From Trichoplax adhaerens (taxonomy: Eukaryota; Placozoa; Uniplacotomia; Trichoplacea; Trichoplacidae): a DNA stretch of 64,000 nucleotides. The notes below the pieces were generated by a model. The model was not told the origin of the DNA and did not search any database. It was given only the letters and a program-made list of their open reading frames with translations. This document shows positions 1-11,800 of this stretch, in pieces; position 1 is the first letter of the stretch, and every line of letters starts with the position of its first letter. The DNA is taken from contig NW_002060959.1 in assembly GCF_000150275.1 (NCBI RefSeq), positions 874,172-938,171 on the forward strand, read 5' to 3'. The translations under genes were made by a program, and so were the position numbers.

Positions 1-32
1 ATTACTAAATCTACCATTTTAATAATACTTAC

Positions 33-3000
33 AGTGGTGTAGAAGGCTCTCGACGAATAGCTGAGATTATCGGATTTCTGCACCAAATCGTCCAGCTTTT
101 CACCTCGCTGAAGCACAGCATCAATCGTATTATGCTATTTTGTGACAGTATAAGCAATAATATTAGCATATTGAATCACTTTCTAGCCCTTTTATTGCAA
201 GTCGATAACAGCAAGAAATCTTTGCTAAGCATAACGCTTGATACAAGATTTACTAATGCATTTATTTACCAATACAACTTTTGTTTCATCTAAATCAGCC
301 TGAACTTTCATCATTGGATCAGCGTCCTTGGGATTCTATACCAAGATATTGTAGAAATAAAGTACAAAAATATCAAGGCAATTAGTACTCATATCGTATC
401 AGCAACGGAAAGAAAATTGAGGATGAACAGCAAGATGAGACAACCTGATATTTACTGAGCATCTCTTCTAAATTGATAGCATTGGCTTGCCTAGTATTAT
501 TGAATAGAGTCGTATGTTATGATGGTTGAGGCAATTCCTCGATGTAAGAATGGAATTGAATAACTTACCCAGGCTTCCAACTTGACTTTGGAATGGCTGC
601 CGTAAAATCATCTAAAGTCTACAAGAGTAGCAACATGCAACAACTTAGTACATGCTTTCAATACAACATTGTCTTTCTTTCTATAAAACTAGATGGGCTA
701 ATGGAATGGTTGATAGCCTACAAAATCCTACAACTTTTAGCATTGAAACTTTTGGGCAAAATGGGATAGGCTGCTTGCGATCAGTTAGAACACACGATTT
801 TAAGAATACCAATATACCTTTGTTAAGACGGTAAAGGCTACTCGCGCAGGATACTCATGATCAGCAATGAGTACTGCTGCTAGGCCATCCGATCTGATAT
901 AGGTGTGACATAAATAATCTAAATAGTGGAAAAATAGCAAAAATGAGACCGACACATGTACTCGTATAATGCAAGTGTTGAAAAAAGTTCTTATTGATAT
1001 TTTCAATTGATGTTGAATGGCAGGCTATACAGTACGCGTAGTATTCAACATGATGATCATCAGCTTGTAACCTCTACAGTTTATTCTAACTTAGTAAATC
1101 AGACTTGAACTGTATCCATTTCTCAGTATTGTATCGGTTTCAAGCACCAACTATGATATGCTTCTTCTAATTAGAAGTCTGTGGTTGAAAGTACCTCTTT
1201 AATATTGTTGTTTGACACTGAATTGTTTAATCATTACCTTGCTCTTTTACTGACACTCGTTGTCCTGGCTGTGTTCTTTCAGTAAGGAGTTTGCTGGTAA
1301 ATAGCATAAATTCTTGAACACTAGATACAATCCAATTCATACAGCAATATATTAAAAGTGATATTTTTCGATACTGATTGATTGGTAAAATGAATTGATT
1401 CTCTACATTATTTCACATCACTAATAACATCCCATTGATTATGATCCATTAATGATTCGTACCACTTTCTACCCTAGCAGTAGTCTAATCTACGCGTATA
1501 CGGCCCATAGTGCAATTAAAACAGGTAGTTGTAAAATACTTTACGTATCAATTCAAGAAACTATTGAAATGCTCGTCTAATTGAACGCTTAAGCCTTGGA
1601 TTGGAAAAGCTCAAACAGTGTTTCATGATTGTCCAATAGTATTTTAAAGTATGAGTACGTCTATCTCCATGATCTCAATGTAGGATTTTCATCACGTATG
1701 GAGGGCTATGAATTTAAAGATTGTCGGATGAATTGGTATTTGAACAGGCTACGTCAATTGTTAAGACTATCATTAAAATGTTTGACATATACGAATAGAA
1801 ATGGTCAATAGGGTGCCATGCTAGCTCAGCATACGATTAGAACTAGGTATGCCATGAATGGAATGAAATTCTACCGGCAGGGATGATACAGAATATTATA
1901 CCATCATTCAATGTATGTAGAGTAGTCACTTTACACGAGCGTAAGAGCTCGTCGAGTCCATGGATAGCAAGTCGTAATGAATAGTACAATAATATTTTTA
2001 CCACCTTTGATCCAATGCATCCCATTCTGTATGTCATGGATGCAATGTGTTGAAGGGAAGAAAAATCAATCAATCGTCAACATGTCAAAATAGAACGGTT
2101 CGTGAAAGGAAGAATCAGGTCTTGATGCAGACGGGTAGTGGTACGAAGGTTTTCTACAGTGAGTTGAACTTCTTTCAGTTTATCAAGTCTCATACTGAGT
2201 GAGTTTGGGGGTAATTTGATGGTCTTGATGCTATTTTCTTCAGTTTAGTTTACTTTCAAGTCGGCGAAAATTGTTGACTACAAGCACTACTCAAGCAAGC
2301 ATGGATAAGAATGGAATGATGCTTGCTTGCACTATGTGATTGGGGATGATTGGATGATACTTTCTTTAGTACGATTGATTCCATGGTCGATAAAAATGGG
2401 ACGATCCTATTGCTATCATGTTTTTGATGATAAATAGAATAGTAGGCCTATCCATCGGTTGATTTTGACGATGATTGCAAAGACTGGATGATGCTTTGTT
2501 GCGTGCGAAAATACAGTACTGGTAGAACACTGAGGGTGATTGACGATCGTGATGATGTGTCGGATTGTAGAAGGAAGGGAAGAGTATCCGCTTGGATGGG
2601 TGGAATTTGGGTATGATTTAGGGTTATGGAAGATGTCCTTTATCCCCCCATTGGTTTCCGTAGAGTGTGATGATGACTTTGCTCGGCGGGGTTGATGGCC
2701 TTGTTCGTCCTCTTTGTATGTTTGAAATGAAAAATATGGTTGTATCGATGGCATAGGATGACTAGAGAAGAAGTAGGTAGGAGTATTGGAGTGAAGTAGA
2801 CGATTGATGATAGCGTAGAGTGGTTATGAGTGATTGAAGATCCCCTTAGAAGAGAATGGTGTAGTCGAGATAGGATAAGAGAAAGGAAGATTGTCATTGG
2901 TAAGGCAAATGAAAGCTTGCCGTTGATGTCTGTAATTGTTGGAGTCCGTGGATTGGCATACGTTGGAGGTTTATCCATGAATCCTGGAATCATGCATGCC

Positions 3001-3155
3001 TGTATCTTGCAATAGAATAAGATGGATTGATTTTCTTGTTGGGTTTTTTTTTACCTTGAACGTTGAAAATAGCCAAAGCTAGCGAGATCAGAGGACGATT
3101 TTAAAATATCGACCTGATGAGTCTTATACAAGACGACCAAGGAGAATAATTTCAT
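33..3155 (-). CDS. YKT6: YKT6 R-SNARE (longin + SNARE), partial at window edge
   Basis: Prenylated R-SNARE of ER-Golgi, endosomal and autophagosomal fusion. Exons on the minus strand, 5' to 3': 3155-3055, 1320-1238, 918-818, 618-569, 490-445, 335-270, 134-33. All join in phase with GT..AG introns and give 183 residues. The protein starts [11 protein letters not shown], contains [20 protein letters not shown] and EYPARVAF in the longin domain, then [18 protein letters not shown] and [11 protein letters not shown] of the SNARE motif, whose arginine is the zero-layer residue that defines R-SNAREs. Human YKT6 has 198 residues, so only the last exon (end of the SNARE helix and the CC-type prenylation tail) lies left of base 33; a consensus donor (GTAAGT) follows residue 183. 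The gene is divergent from ARMH3. Identification is secure; the missing exon is outside the window. Confidence 0.95.
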
Positions 3156-3278
3156 CTTCAACGCAGTCACGGATCAAGTAGAAACAACACTATTGCTTGT
3201 GCAATGGAAAAGATCGATCGACAGCCTACTCGTCAAGAAGGACAGCAAACTAGACAAGCCAATCTTCAGCAGAAGAAG

Positions 3279-3345
3279 AAGACGATGATGATCCAAAAAA
3301 GAGTCAAGACGATGATGATCCAAAAAGAGTCAAAACGATGATGCC
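3279..3345. repeat. Short tandem repeat, unit about 27-28 bp
   Basis: Two nearly identical copies of a GACGATGATGATCC..GAGTCAA unit (from 3281 and 3309) followed by a partial third copy. They differ by one A in the A-run. No coding frame with a function is evident. Confidence 0.75.
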
Positions 3346-3490
3346 CACTTCTTGTCGCCAATGGCCAACTCCAATTCAAGTCTTGCTGTATCTTCCAGTA
3401 TAGCCACCGGAGTAGGCAAAATGGCCCAGTTGCCACCCCAATAATTGTCGCTGATAGACAGGGCCAGTATAGCCACCGGCGGTAGTATGA

Positions 3491-3516
3491 GCACAGCGAT
3501 GACGTCATCGCTGTGC
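3491..3516. promoter_or_regulatory. 26-bp perfect palindrome centred on a CRE (TGACGTCA)
   Basis: The two 13-base arms (GCACAGCGATGAC and its complement) meet at the centre of TGACGTCA, the full consensus cyclic-AMP response element bound by CREB/ATF bZIP dimers. Symmetry is perfect for 26 bases and stops at the flanking A on each side. It lies about 340 bp upstream of the YKT6 start codon. Sequence symmetry is seen directly; factor binding is inferred. Confidence 0.7.
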
Positions 3517-3663
3517 ACTGCAGAGCCTCCAACACGTCACGCAAGACTACAGTCCGCCGTCGATGGCCACAGTCCTGAGTACTGTCGTTTCGTGTCGTAC
3601 TGTAGACTGTAGACTGGACGAGACGACTGGACGCGTCCTCCAATAAGGGAGGACTCACCCACT

Positions 3664-5518
3664 GGTGTCCGGTGCTCTTGCATCAGTCCAGCCGTCCGCC
3701 TGGACGAGACGATTGGACTCAGTCGACTCGTCCACTACTGTCCACTAACTGTCCACTTGTCCACTTGTCCAGTGGCCTTGCATCAGTCCAGCCGTCCGCC
3801 TGGACGAGACGATGGGACTCAGTCGACTCGTCCACTACTGTCCACTAAAACTGTCCACTTGTCCAGTGGCCTTGCATCAGTCCAGCCGTCCGCCTGGACG
3901 AGACGACTGAGTCCACTGGTGTCCACTACTGTCCACTACAGGACTGTCTACTCAGTGTCCAGTGGCCTTGCATCAGTCCAGCCGTCCGCCTGGACGAGTC
4001 GACTGAGTCCACTGGTGTCCACTACTGTCCACTACAGGACTGTCCAGTGTCCAGTGGCCTTGCACCAGTCCAGCCGTCCGCCTGGACGAGACGATTGGAC
4101 TCAGTCGACTCGTCCACTACCGTCCACTAACTGTCCAGTGGCCTTGCATCAGTCCAGCCGTCCGCCTGGACGAGACGACTGAGTCCACTGGTGTCCACTA
4201 CTGTCCACTAGTACTGTGGACGTTAGCCAGTTTTAATGAACGAACGTACGAACGTCCAATTTGAACGTCGGACGTTCATTGAACGTACAGTACCAACGTA
4301 CACAGTGTACAGTGTTAACACTACAGTATATACATAGTGTACAGTACACTGTACTGAAAGTGTTTGTAAAAGACGTTTGTACTACTGTACTGTATGTACT
4401 GTATAGTATTGGGGTGGGATTATACAAACTGACTGTACAGTACTGTACACTGTACACTGTACACTGTACAGTACAGTTCGTCGACGTCCGATCTGACAAC
4501 GAACGTACATACCGAACGTCCAAAATCGAACGTCCGTTGGACGTCCAATCGCTCGACGTCTACAGCACTACTGTCCACTACAGGACTGTCTACTCAGTGT
4601 CCAGTGGCCTTGCATCAGTCCAGCCGTCCGCCTGGACGAGTCGACTGAGTCCACTGGTGTCCACTACTGTCCACTACAGGACTGTCCAGTGTCCAGTGGC
4701 CTTGCACCAGTCCAGCCGTCCGCCTGGACGAGACGATTGGACTCAGTCGCCTCGTCCACTACTGTCCACTAACTGTCCACTGGCCTTGCATCAGTCCAGC
4801 GTCCGCCTGGACGAGACGATTGGACTCAGTCGACTCGTCCACTACTGTCCACTAAAACTGTCCACTTGTCCAGTGGCCTTGCATCAGTCCAGCCGTCCGC
4901 CTGGACGAGACGACTGAGTCCACTGGTGTCCACTACTGTCCACTACAGGACTGTCCACTCAGTGTCCAGTGGCCTTGCATCAGTCCAGCCGTCCGCCTGG
5001 TCGAGTCGACTGAGTCCACTGGTGTCTACTACTGTCCAGTGTCCACTACAGGACTGTCCAGTGTCCAGTGGCCTTGCATCAGTCCAGCCGTCCGCCTGGA
5101 CGAGACGATTGGACTCAGTCGACTCGTCCACTACTGTCCATTAAAAACTGTCCACTTGTCCAGTGGCCTTGCATCAGTCCAGCCGTCCGCCTGGACGAGA
5201 CGACTGAGTCCACTGGTGTCCACTACTGTCCACTACAAGTGGCCTTGCATCAGTCCAGCCGTCCGCCTGGACGAGACGACTGAGTCCACTGGTGTCCACT
5301 ACTGTCCACTACAAGTGGCCTTGCATCAGTCCAGCCGTCCGCCTGGACGAGACGACTGAGTCCACTGGTGTCCACTACTGTCCACTACAAGTGGCCTTGC
5401 ATCAGTCCAGCCGTCCGCCTGGACGAGTCGACTGAGTCCACTGGTGTCCACTACAGTGTCCACTACAGGACTGTCCAGTGTCCAGTGGCCTTGCATCAGT
5501 CCAGCCGTCCGCCTGGAC
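3664..5518. repeat. GC-rich minisatellite, 17 units of 76-100 bp
   Basis: The core CCGTCCGCCTGG recurs at about 3691, 3791, 3885, 3981, 4073, 4157, 4623, 4715, 4799 (a variant lacking two bases), 4892, 4988, 5087, 5182, 5258, 5334, 5410 and 5504. Unit spacing is 84-100 bp in most of the array and exactly 76 bp in the last three regular units, which points to recent expansion there. Each unit also carries GTGGCCTTGCATCAG, the arms GTCCAG..CTGGAC (6-bp stem, 8-base loop) and runs of TGTCCAC. Composition is far more GC-rich than the surrounding genome. Open frames running through it are products of the repeat and are not called as genes. Confidence 0.95.
4215..4565. repeat. Non-minisatellite insert built of ACGTCC and GTACAGT palindromic words
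   Basis: This segment separates units 6 and 7 of the minisatellite. Its edges contain many copies of GAACGTAC/ACGTCC in both orientations. Its centre (4290-4475) is dense in GTACAGT/ACTGTAC and includes a 7-bp tandem (TGTACAC) at about 4444-4470. The whole segment is rich in short inverted repeats. It could be a separate repeat or a degenerate mobile element; there are no clear target-site duplications. Confidence 0.6.
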
Positions 5519-5894
5519 TAAACTGGCCCTTGGTTGCACCTTTATAACAGTACTGGAGTCAGCAGTGGGACAGTTATTGGTCCGAGTGGCAGTGGGGGTA
5601 AAGGCCAAATTGTTGATCAATAATTGTGATTATTGTTGTGAACTTTCTTCTTTCTCTCTTTTGCATCCATCCAGTGGATCAGCTTGACGACTGTCTACCT
5701 TGATTGGCGCTTTCAAGAGGGAAAAACCAAGGAGTGTTGCTTGCTATTGAGAGTGGAGAGTAATGCAAATGCCTTTCCAGTCAATTGATTGGTAGATTGG
5801 AGAGAGAGTAGACTGCTGCTACAACGTCCATTAGTGCAAGAGGAAAATTGTTCTCCATCTTAATTGCCTCTCTTTGACTGCAAAAGTCCAAGCC
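5519..5894 (+). promoter_or_regulatory. Promoter / 5' UTR of ARMH3
   Basis: About 375 bp between the last minisatellite unit and the ARMH3 start codon. No ORF of interest. Contains AT-rich and pyrimidine-rich tracts (5640-5670). The start codon is in the context CCATGG. A transcription start site cannot be placed from sequence alone. Confidence 0.35.
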
Positions 5895-8800
5895 ATGGCT
5901 GCAGCTGGTGTCAGTAATCGCTATTTCTCGCTCCAGCCCAATGAAGATCCACAGAAAATGCCTCTAAGGGAGAAAGTCATTAAGATTTACGAGTCATTAC
6001 TAGAAGTAAGTCATCATCCATCCAATTCTAGTCATGACCATGCTACTCCATAGGTGTACAACCTTGTTATTTTCATCTTTAGCCTGCAAAAGCTAAAATG
6101 CCCAACGTTCTCAATCAGTCTCCACTGTTTGGGGGGGGTTTATTTTTTTTCAATTCTCCTTCTTCTACTTTACAAATCAATCGACCAGCTTAGTGTACTA
6201 GGATGCATTTCTATCTCAGGCCTTCACATCCATTCATCTGTGCCTCCTTGATTCTCCCTTGTCCATCATACAGATCAGATCAAGTGAGCTAATCGATGGT
6301 CATCGTCTTGATCATCATCAAAGCCAACATGGCCATCGATCATACCAAAGTCAATAAATCATCAACGATAGTACACACGGTATCATAGCCCATTCATCCA
6401 TATTTCTTAGCAGCGCTATTTCTTCACATTTCTAGCAAATCACCGTCAAATATCATACAGGAGAAAACCATCACTTTCAATTTTCGACTCCTTGATAATC
6501 CTCATCCATTCCTCTTGCTATACACGTCGATTGCGATAATCACTAGGCTACCAACTAAAATGATGACGGTCCAAATTCTCAATAGCGATAGTTGTACTTA
6601 CCCTTACTCCGTACTATCTCCAACGATTACTCTTGCTATTCTTGTACAAAGAGAATCATGGCTATCCTATCCAGTTCTCATGATACAATCGCATCTGTAG
6701 CAAGTCAGTCATAAACTATGCACACTATGTTGCACTTGCTACCACCAAAAATGGACCTATCGACATTGATTTGAAGTACAAATCGATCATCAGTGAGACA
6801 TCGCTACTGTCGTCTATCTCTAAATGACAATCTTAACTTACAGAAAGTACTTCTTCTACTCAAAAGACTTGTAGAATGGTCTGTACAGACATCTTAACAT
6901 GTAGACAAACGTAATAATGAATCATCAATAGCCAGTCGCTGCTGACTATCAACGCCTGTACTTTCAGTTTGCTCTTCATTTCCACATCGACAGTAGCCAT
7001 GATTCTCCAATCGATCCAATCAATTGCTAACTTCTATCCGACATGATGTTCAATTTGTTTGATTCAAACAGAGAAAACAAGGAGCATTGACATCTTTGCT
7101 CAGCCATTTCTTCATCCATATTACATCATCGACATCCATGCCATGCCATCCAAAGTTGTACGAAAATGAGGCACCTTTCAATTCTATTGTTGTTCATTAG
7201 ATTGATTGATTTTATCCATATCCTATACTGTACAACAACAATCAGCATCACTGGTCGTTTCCTCATAATCCTCTTTTAATTACTTGTCATCATCTGATCA
7301 ATCGATTGATGGTATACGTAGAATTGCTGTAGACGATAGCCGTCAAGCTCTTGCCTAACTCCTTGGCTACTTCATACCAGTTGTTGTTGAAAATACAGTA
7401 TGCATGCTTCGACATCAACTGTACTAAAGTGTACAACGAGAACAGAAATGGATCAAGGACGACGACACGACTAATATTATTGTACAGGATTCAAAATTGC
7501 GGCCAAATTTTCTCAATTGACTGCGTACAGTATTTACTCGTGATAACACTGTGCAATCTCATCCTTACCGTTATCGTTACTATTGCAACTACCATGAAAA
7601 CGATCTCCATTAAATATCAAAGCCTCTTGCTCAGTTCAAATCATGTTTCCAAGTTGAGTGGACAATATCGGTTAGTCCATGTATAAAAATATCGGTAATC
7701 ATGCTATACTATTTTCGTTCTACCTGATAATCACTAGTCCTAAATGGGTATACTGTACAGCAAAAAAACAATTTCCACTGACTACCCTTGTCTACCTTTT
7801 GAAGTAGCCTACGTCCATTACAAATATCCGCTACAGCACGTTTTAATCATCGAGGAGACCATCGTTAATTAAGAAATGATGTCATCAACATTTTTTCACA
7901 AACTGTATAGCTACTATAGTACAACTGTGACAACATTAGAATAACTACAGCTGCTCCATTCCTTGCCATTGAACTATCAATTATCCAGGCATGCAAAATA
8001 AAATAAGAGATGGATAGCACAACTTTATTCTTGCCTCTGTCTTGTCAATCCATACTACTCAAAAATAAATTCCATCGCCGTCATCCTACCTACAGTACAG
8101 TACTAAATATAAAAATACGTGTAGAATGATAAAGTTGTAGAGCAAGCGGAGTGATTAACATCCTATAAAAGGATGGATCTTCTCTTACGATAACAAGAAC
8201 TAGACGCTTGCTGATGGTATAAATGGACAACCAATAGAAATAGAATCAGGGATACAGAAATAGGTAGCTTACTATTTCAATTGAGGAACCACAATTTTGA
8301 AGAGACTAAAGATGTCGCTACTTTTCACTCTACTGTACATATTGTATATTAATTTCTGGTACTATTCTATAATGTACGTGTAGGGAGACGATCTACCACA
8401 AGAAAAGATCAATTTTTGGGACGAATTCTTCCTTCTTAAGGTATTTGGAATTCGATGCTGTTTGAATATCATACCAATAATTGAACAGTATGAAGAAAGT
8501 ATCCCATCAATCTCATTTTCCATCCTTGAAAATACAACTCATCATTTTTGACTTGTAATGCTATTGTAGTATACGAATAATAAAAAATAATTAATTAAAA
8601 GTAGAATAATGTCAGTATTGTATTTTAGTAGACGTTATTATATTGGTTTCTCTAAGTAAGAAGATCATTTTTATGTTTCAATTTATTGTATAATATACAC
8701 TATAGGATAAGACTACTTTTGTAATCATAAAGACATAAACTACACGTAGATTAAAATCAACTTCTGTATATAACTTCTTGTAGAATATAAGCTATAGGAT

Positions 8801-11800
8801 AAGACTACTTTTGTAATCATAAAGACATAAACTACACGTAGATTAAAATCAACTTCTGTATATAACTTCTTATAGAATATAAGCTATAGGATAAGACTAC
8901 TTTTGTAATCATAAAGACATAAACTACACGTAGATTAAAATCAACTTCTGTATATAACTTCTTGTAGAATATATGCTATAGGATAAGACTACTTTTGTAA
9001 TCATAAAGACATAAACTACACGTAGATTAAAATCAACTTCTGTATATAACTTCTTGTAGAATATACGCTATAGGATAAGACTACTTTTGTAATCATAAAG
9101 ACATAAACTACACGTAGATTAAAATCAACTTCTGTATAACGCGAGTCTTATAGTAATTATATTCAGTTTTGATTGCAATTACTGTCTCTACCAAAACCTG
9201 GATGACATTAATTTATCAAAGATCATTTTCCTATCCTAATTTAAGATAAATATTGACGATATCAATCTTTTATGACGAAACTAGGCTAACGTGGTCTTCC
9301 TTGAATCAACCATTGATAATTATCATGAAAGTAAACTTATACAGAAGAAAGTAAGTTGCAATGTGCTCATACATTACAAATTGAAATCAGAAATTGCACC
9401 AGACTACTGAGCAAACTTCTGTCAAAATTTTTTCCTCATTTTACAGTTAATAAAGGAAAGTGTTGATTGCTGAGTTATTATCTTTTTGTAATATAGGGTA
9501 TCATCAATTTTCTTTTCGCTCGCTGTTGTGATGTACTAAAAGGAACGAGTTGGATAAGAATGACAAATTCACTACAGGTTTGCCATTCTTACCAATACTC
9601 TTGTAGTAGATTACTTAATTGCATCATTTTTCCCCTTATTGTATTCCATTTTCATTATAAAATTAATTGAAAATAAAATATCTCTATAGATGCTATCCTA
9701 ATTACAGTTCATCGCAATACCTAAATACTAACACAAAATCGAATTGACTCGATATAACAGACAATTTGCGCTCTAGTTCGTTCCATTTACCGAAAAAAAT
9801 TATCCAATTTCGGATTTGACATCATCGATATTTTGATTGGATTTGATGAATCGGAAGTTAGAATGCAAGTACGAATAAGTTCCTAGCATCTTTAATTGAG
9901 CAGCTTATTGACACTATAGTAATTGTATAGTTGTCCTATCTATCTTACCTCTAAATTTGCTAATAATCAATCACTTTTTTGCATAGAATATGCTACATAG
10001 CATTCAGAGTATTTTACTTGGAGCATTCCCAGGTTAGCATTGTACCGTATCAACAGTCTGTGCTAAGACGTTAAATCCCATTATACCTAAAAAAATACTG
10101 ATTTGTATATGGCTAAGCGTTACATCCGTGTGTTGAACCTCATCGTAACTATTGCTTGTTTCATGATATGACAGTTAGCCTGCAGAATTTGAGCCTCAAG
10201 CTTCTACTTATCTTGTCAACGGTCAGTACAATGAATCTTTTCTGATATTTTATGAACGTTAAGAATTGTATTTGGTATCTCAGTTACCAGCACGCTTTCG
10301 TTTTATTGCGTAACATCGGAATGACTGTTCATTGATGACGGCCTAACTTGACTTTGTATCTCAACATTGCGTAGGGAAGAGATAATGTCAGCCAAAATAC
10401 TATGGTTGAATATTTAATGTTGAATAACCTATTTGATTGTTTCATGAATGTAAGTTATGCATATTAAATAACTATTAAGAATGTCTTATTTGCAATTCCA
10501 ACACCAACCAGGATTAGTAATTAAGAATACCTAGAGGGATGGAGTCTTTGCTAATATAACCAAACGATATGATTCCATAGATACTTGCTAATCCAAAATT
10601 GCGACGGCATCTTGGCTATGATACACTTCTCCTGCTAGGAATATTAATGAATTACAGAAAATATGACGTATGTATTAAGATAGAGATTCTATAAACCAGC
10701 GAAACAAAATTTACATCGATAAAGCTAAATCATCCATTGTCTTATACTCTCTTGGCTACTTAGACATCCAATGTATATTTGCTAAAGCTGTCTGCGCTTG
10801 ATGATGAAGTAGCTCTTCGTGTATGTACCTATTTTGGTATCTATTGAACACTTTGATTGAGCTTCTATGTACTAATCTTACGTTTAAACAAATTATTAGG
10901 GTATGGGAGCAATCCTGTATAATATGTTGTCCAATAGATGCAGGTTAGACTTCTATTTCCCCTTGCTAAACTTTATGTAGAATAAAATTTAACAAATTTA
11001 ATAACGTTAGCGATTTCGAAAATTCTGTCGTTGAAAATTCCGGAGGAATGCTTTCACAAATAACTGGTCTGGTAAGAAACGTAGTTCTACTTTATTTAGC
11101 AATTGCTTGTACTGTCAATGCAAAAATTAATAGAAATTATTATGTTACGTCAAACAACAGATTGGTAGTCTATTCGTAAGCGAAGATTCCGATATTGACT
11201 ACAGTTTAAGGTAGGATTTGTGTCCTCTATTCGATGTATCTCGATTTTAGTTCATTTTTCATTCGAAAATTTTATCATCACCATTGTAGAACAAATGAAG
11301 GATTAATATTAGCCTTGTATCAAGTCATTCATCAAAACCGAAATTTCATGACTGTCCTGTGCCATGTATGACCTTGTTTGAATTTTGAATAATTCAATTA
11401 TGACAATTTTTGCTTCATCTTAGAATAACTTTAAAAAATCCTTTACGCAATTAGAGTCACGATAAATCGTCCAATGAAGAAGTTCCCAAATACTCTACTC
11501 CTTTAGTAGTACCACAGCTTGGATCTTTAGGTATTTACCGATACTTACTACTCTAAGATTTTAAAGGTCTATCAATTATTGAAATTCGAACTCCATATAT
11601 TCCTAAAATTTTGTCGACAGTTACCCCATCGATGTCCGCTGTACCTGAATCACATATTCCTGCTAATGTATTATGCTCATTTTTAACCTCTATATCTATC
11701 ATTACTCGTCAGTTTAAAGGTAAGTATAAAATTTCTTTTTCAGTCCTTGTTTACTGTTATCCATTTATTTATCTTCATTTGCCTATTTCTATGTTCCCTA

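Larger units (their letters stand above)
3156..3663. promoter_or_regulatory. Upstream region of YKT6
   Basis: Non-coding stretch between the YKT6 start codon and the minisatellite. It is less AT-rich than the rest of the window. It holds a short direct repeat (3279-3345), a doubled 'TATAGCCACCGG' element (near 3399 and 3469) and a CRE-containing palindrome (3491-3516). By position it is the likely YKT6 promoter side of a divergent promoter region; no TATA box or start site can be assigned. Confidence 0.4.

Noticed and set aside
2416-2993. Overlapping minus-strand open frames of 112 and 117 codons
   Set aside because: They fall in intron 1 of YKT6 and show no family resemblance; the real YKT6 exons flank them.
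3757-5359. Several long open frames through the minisatellite on both strands
   Set aside because: They repeat the same peptide with each unit, shift frame freely between units, and have no splice or start context; the repeat itself explains them.
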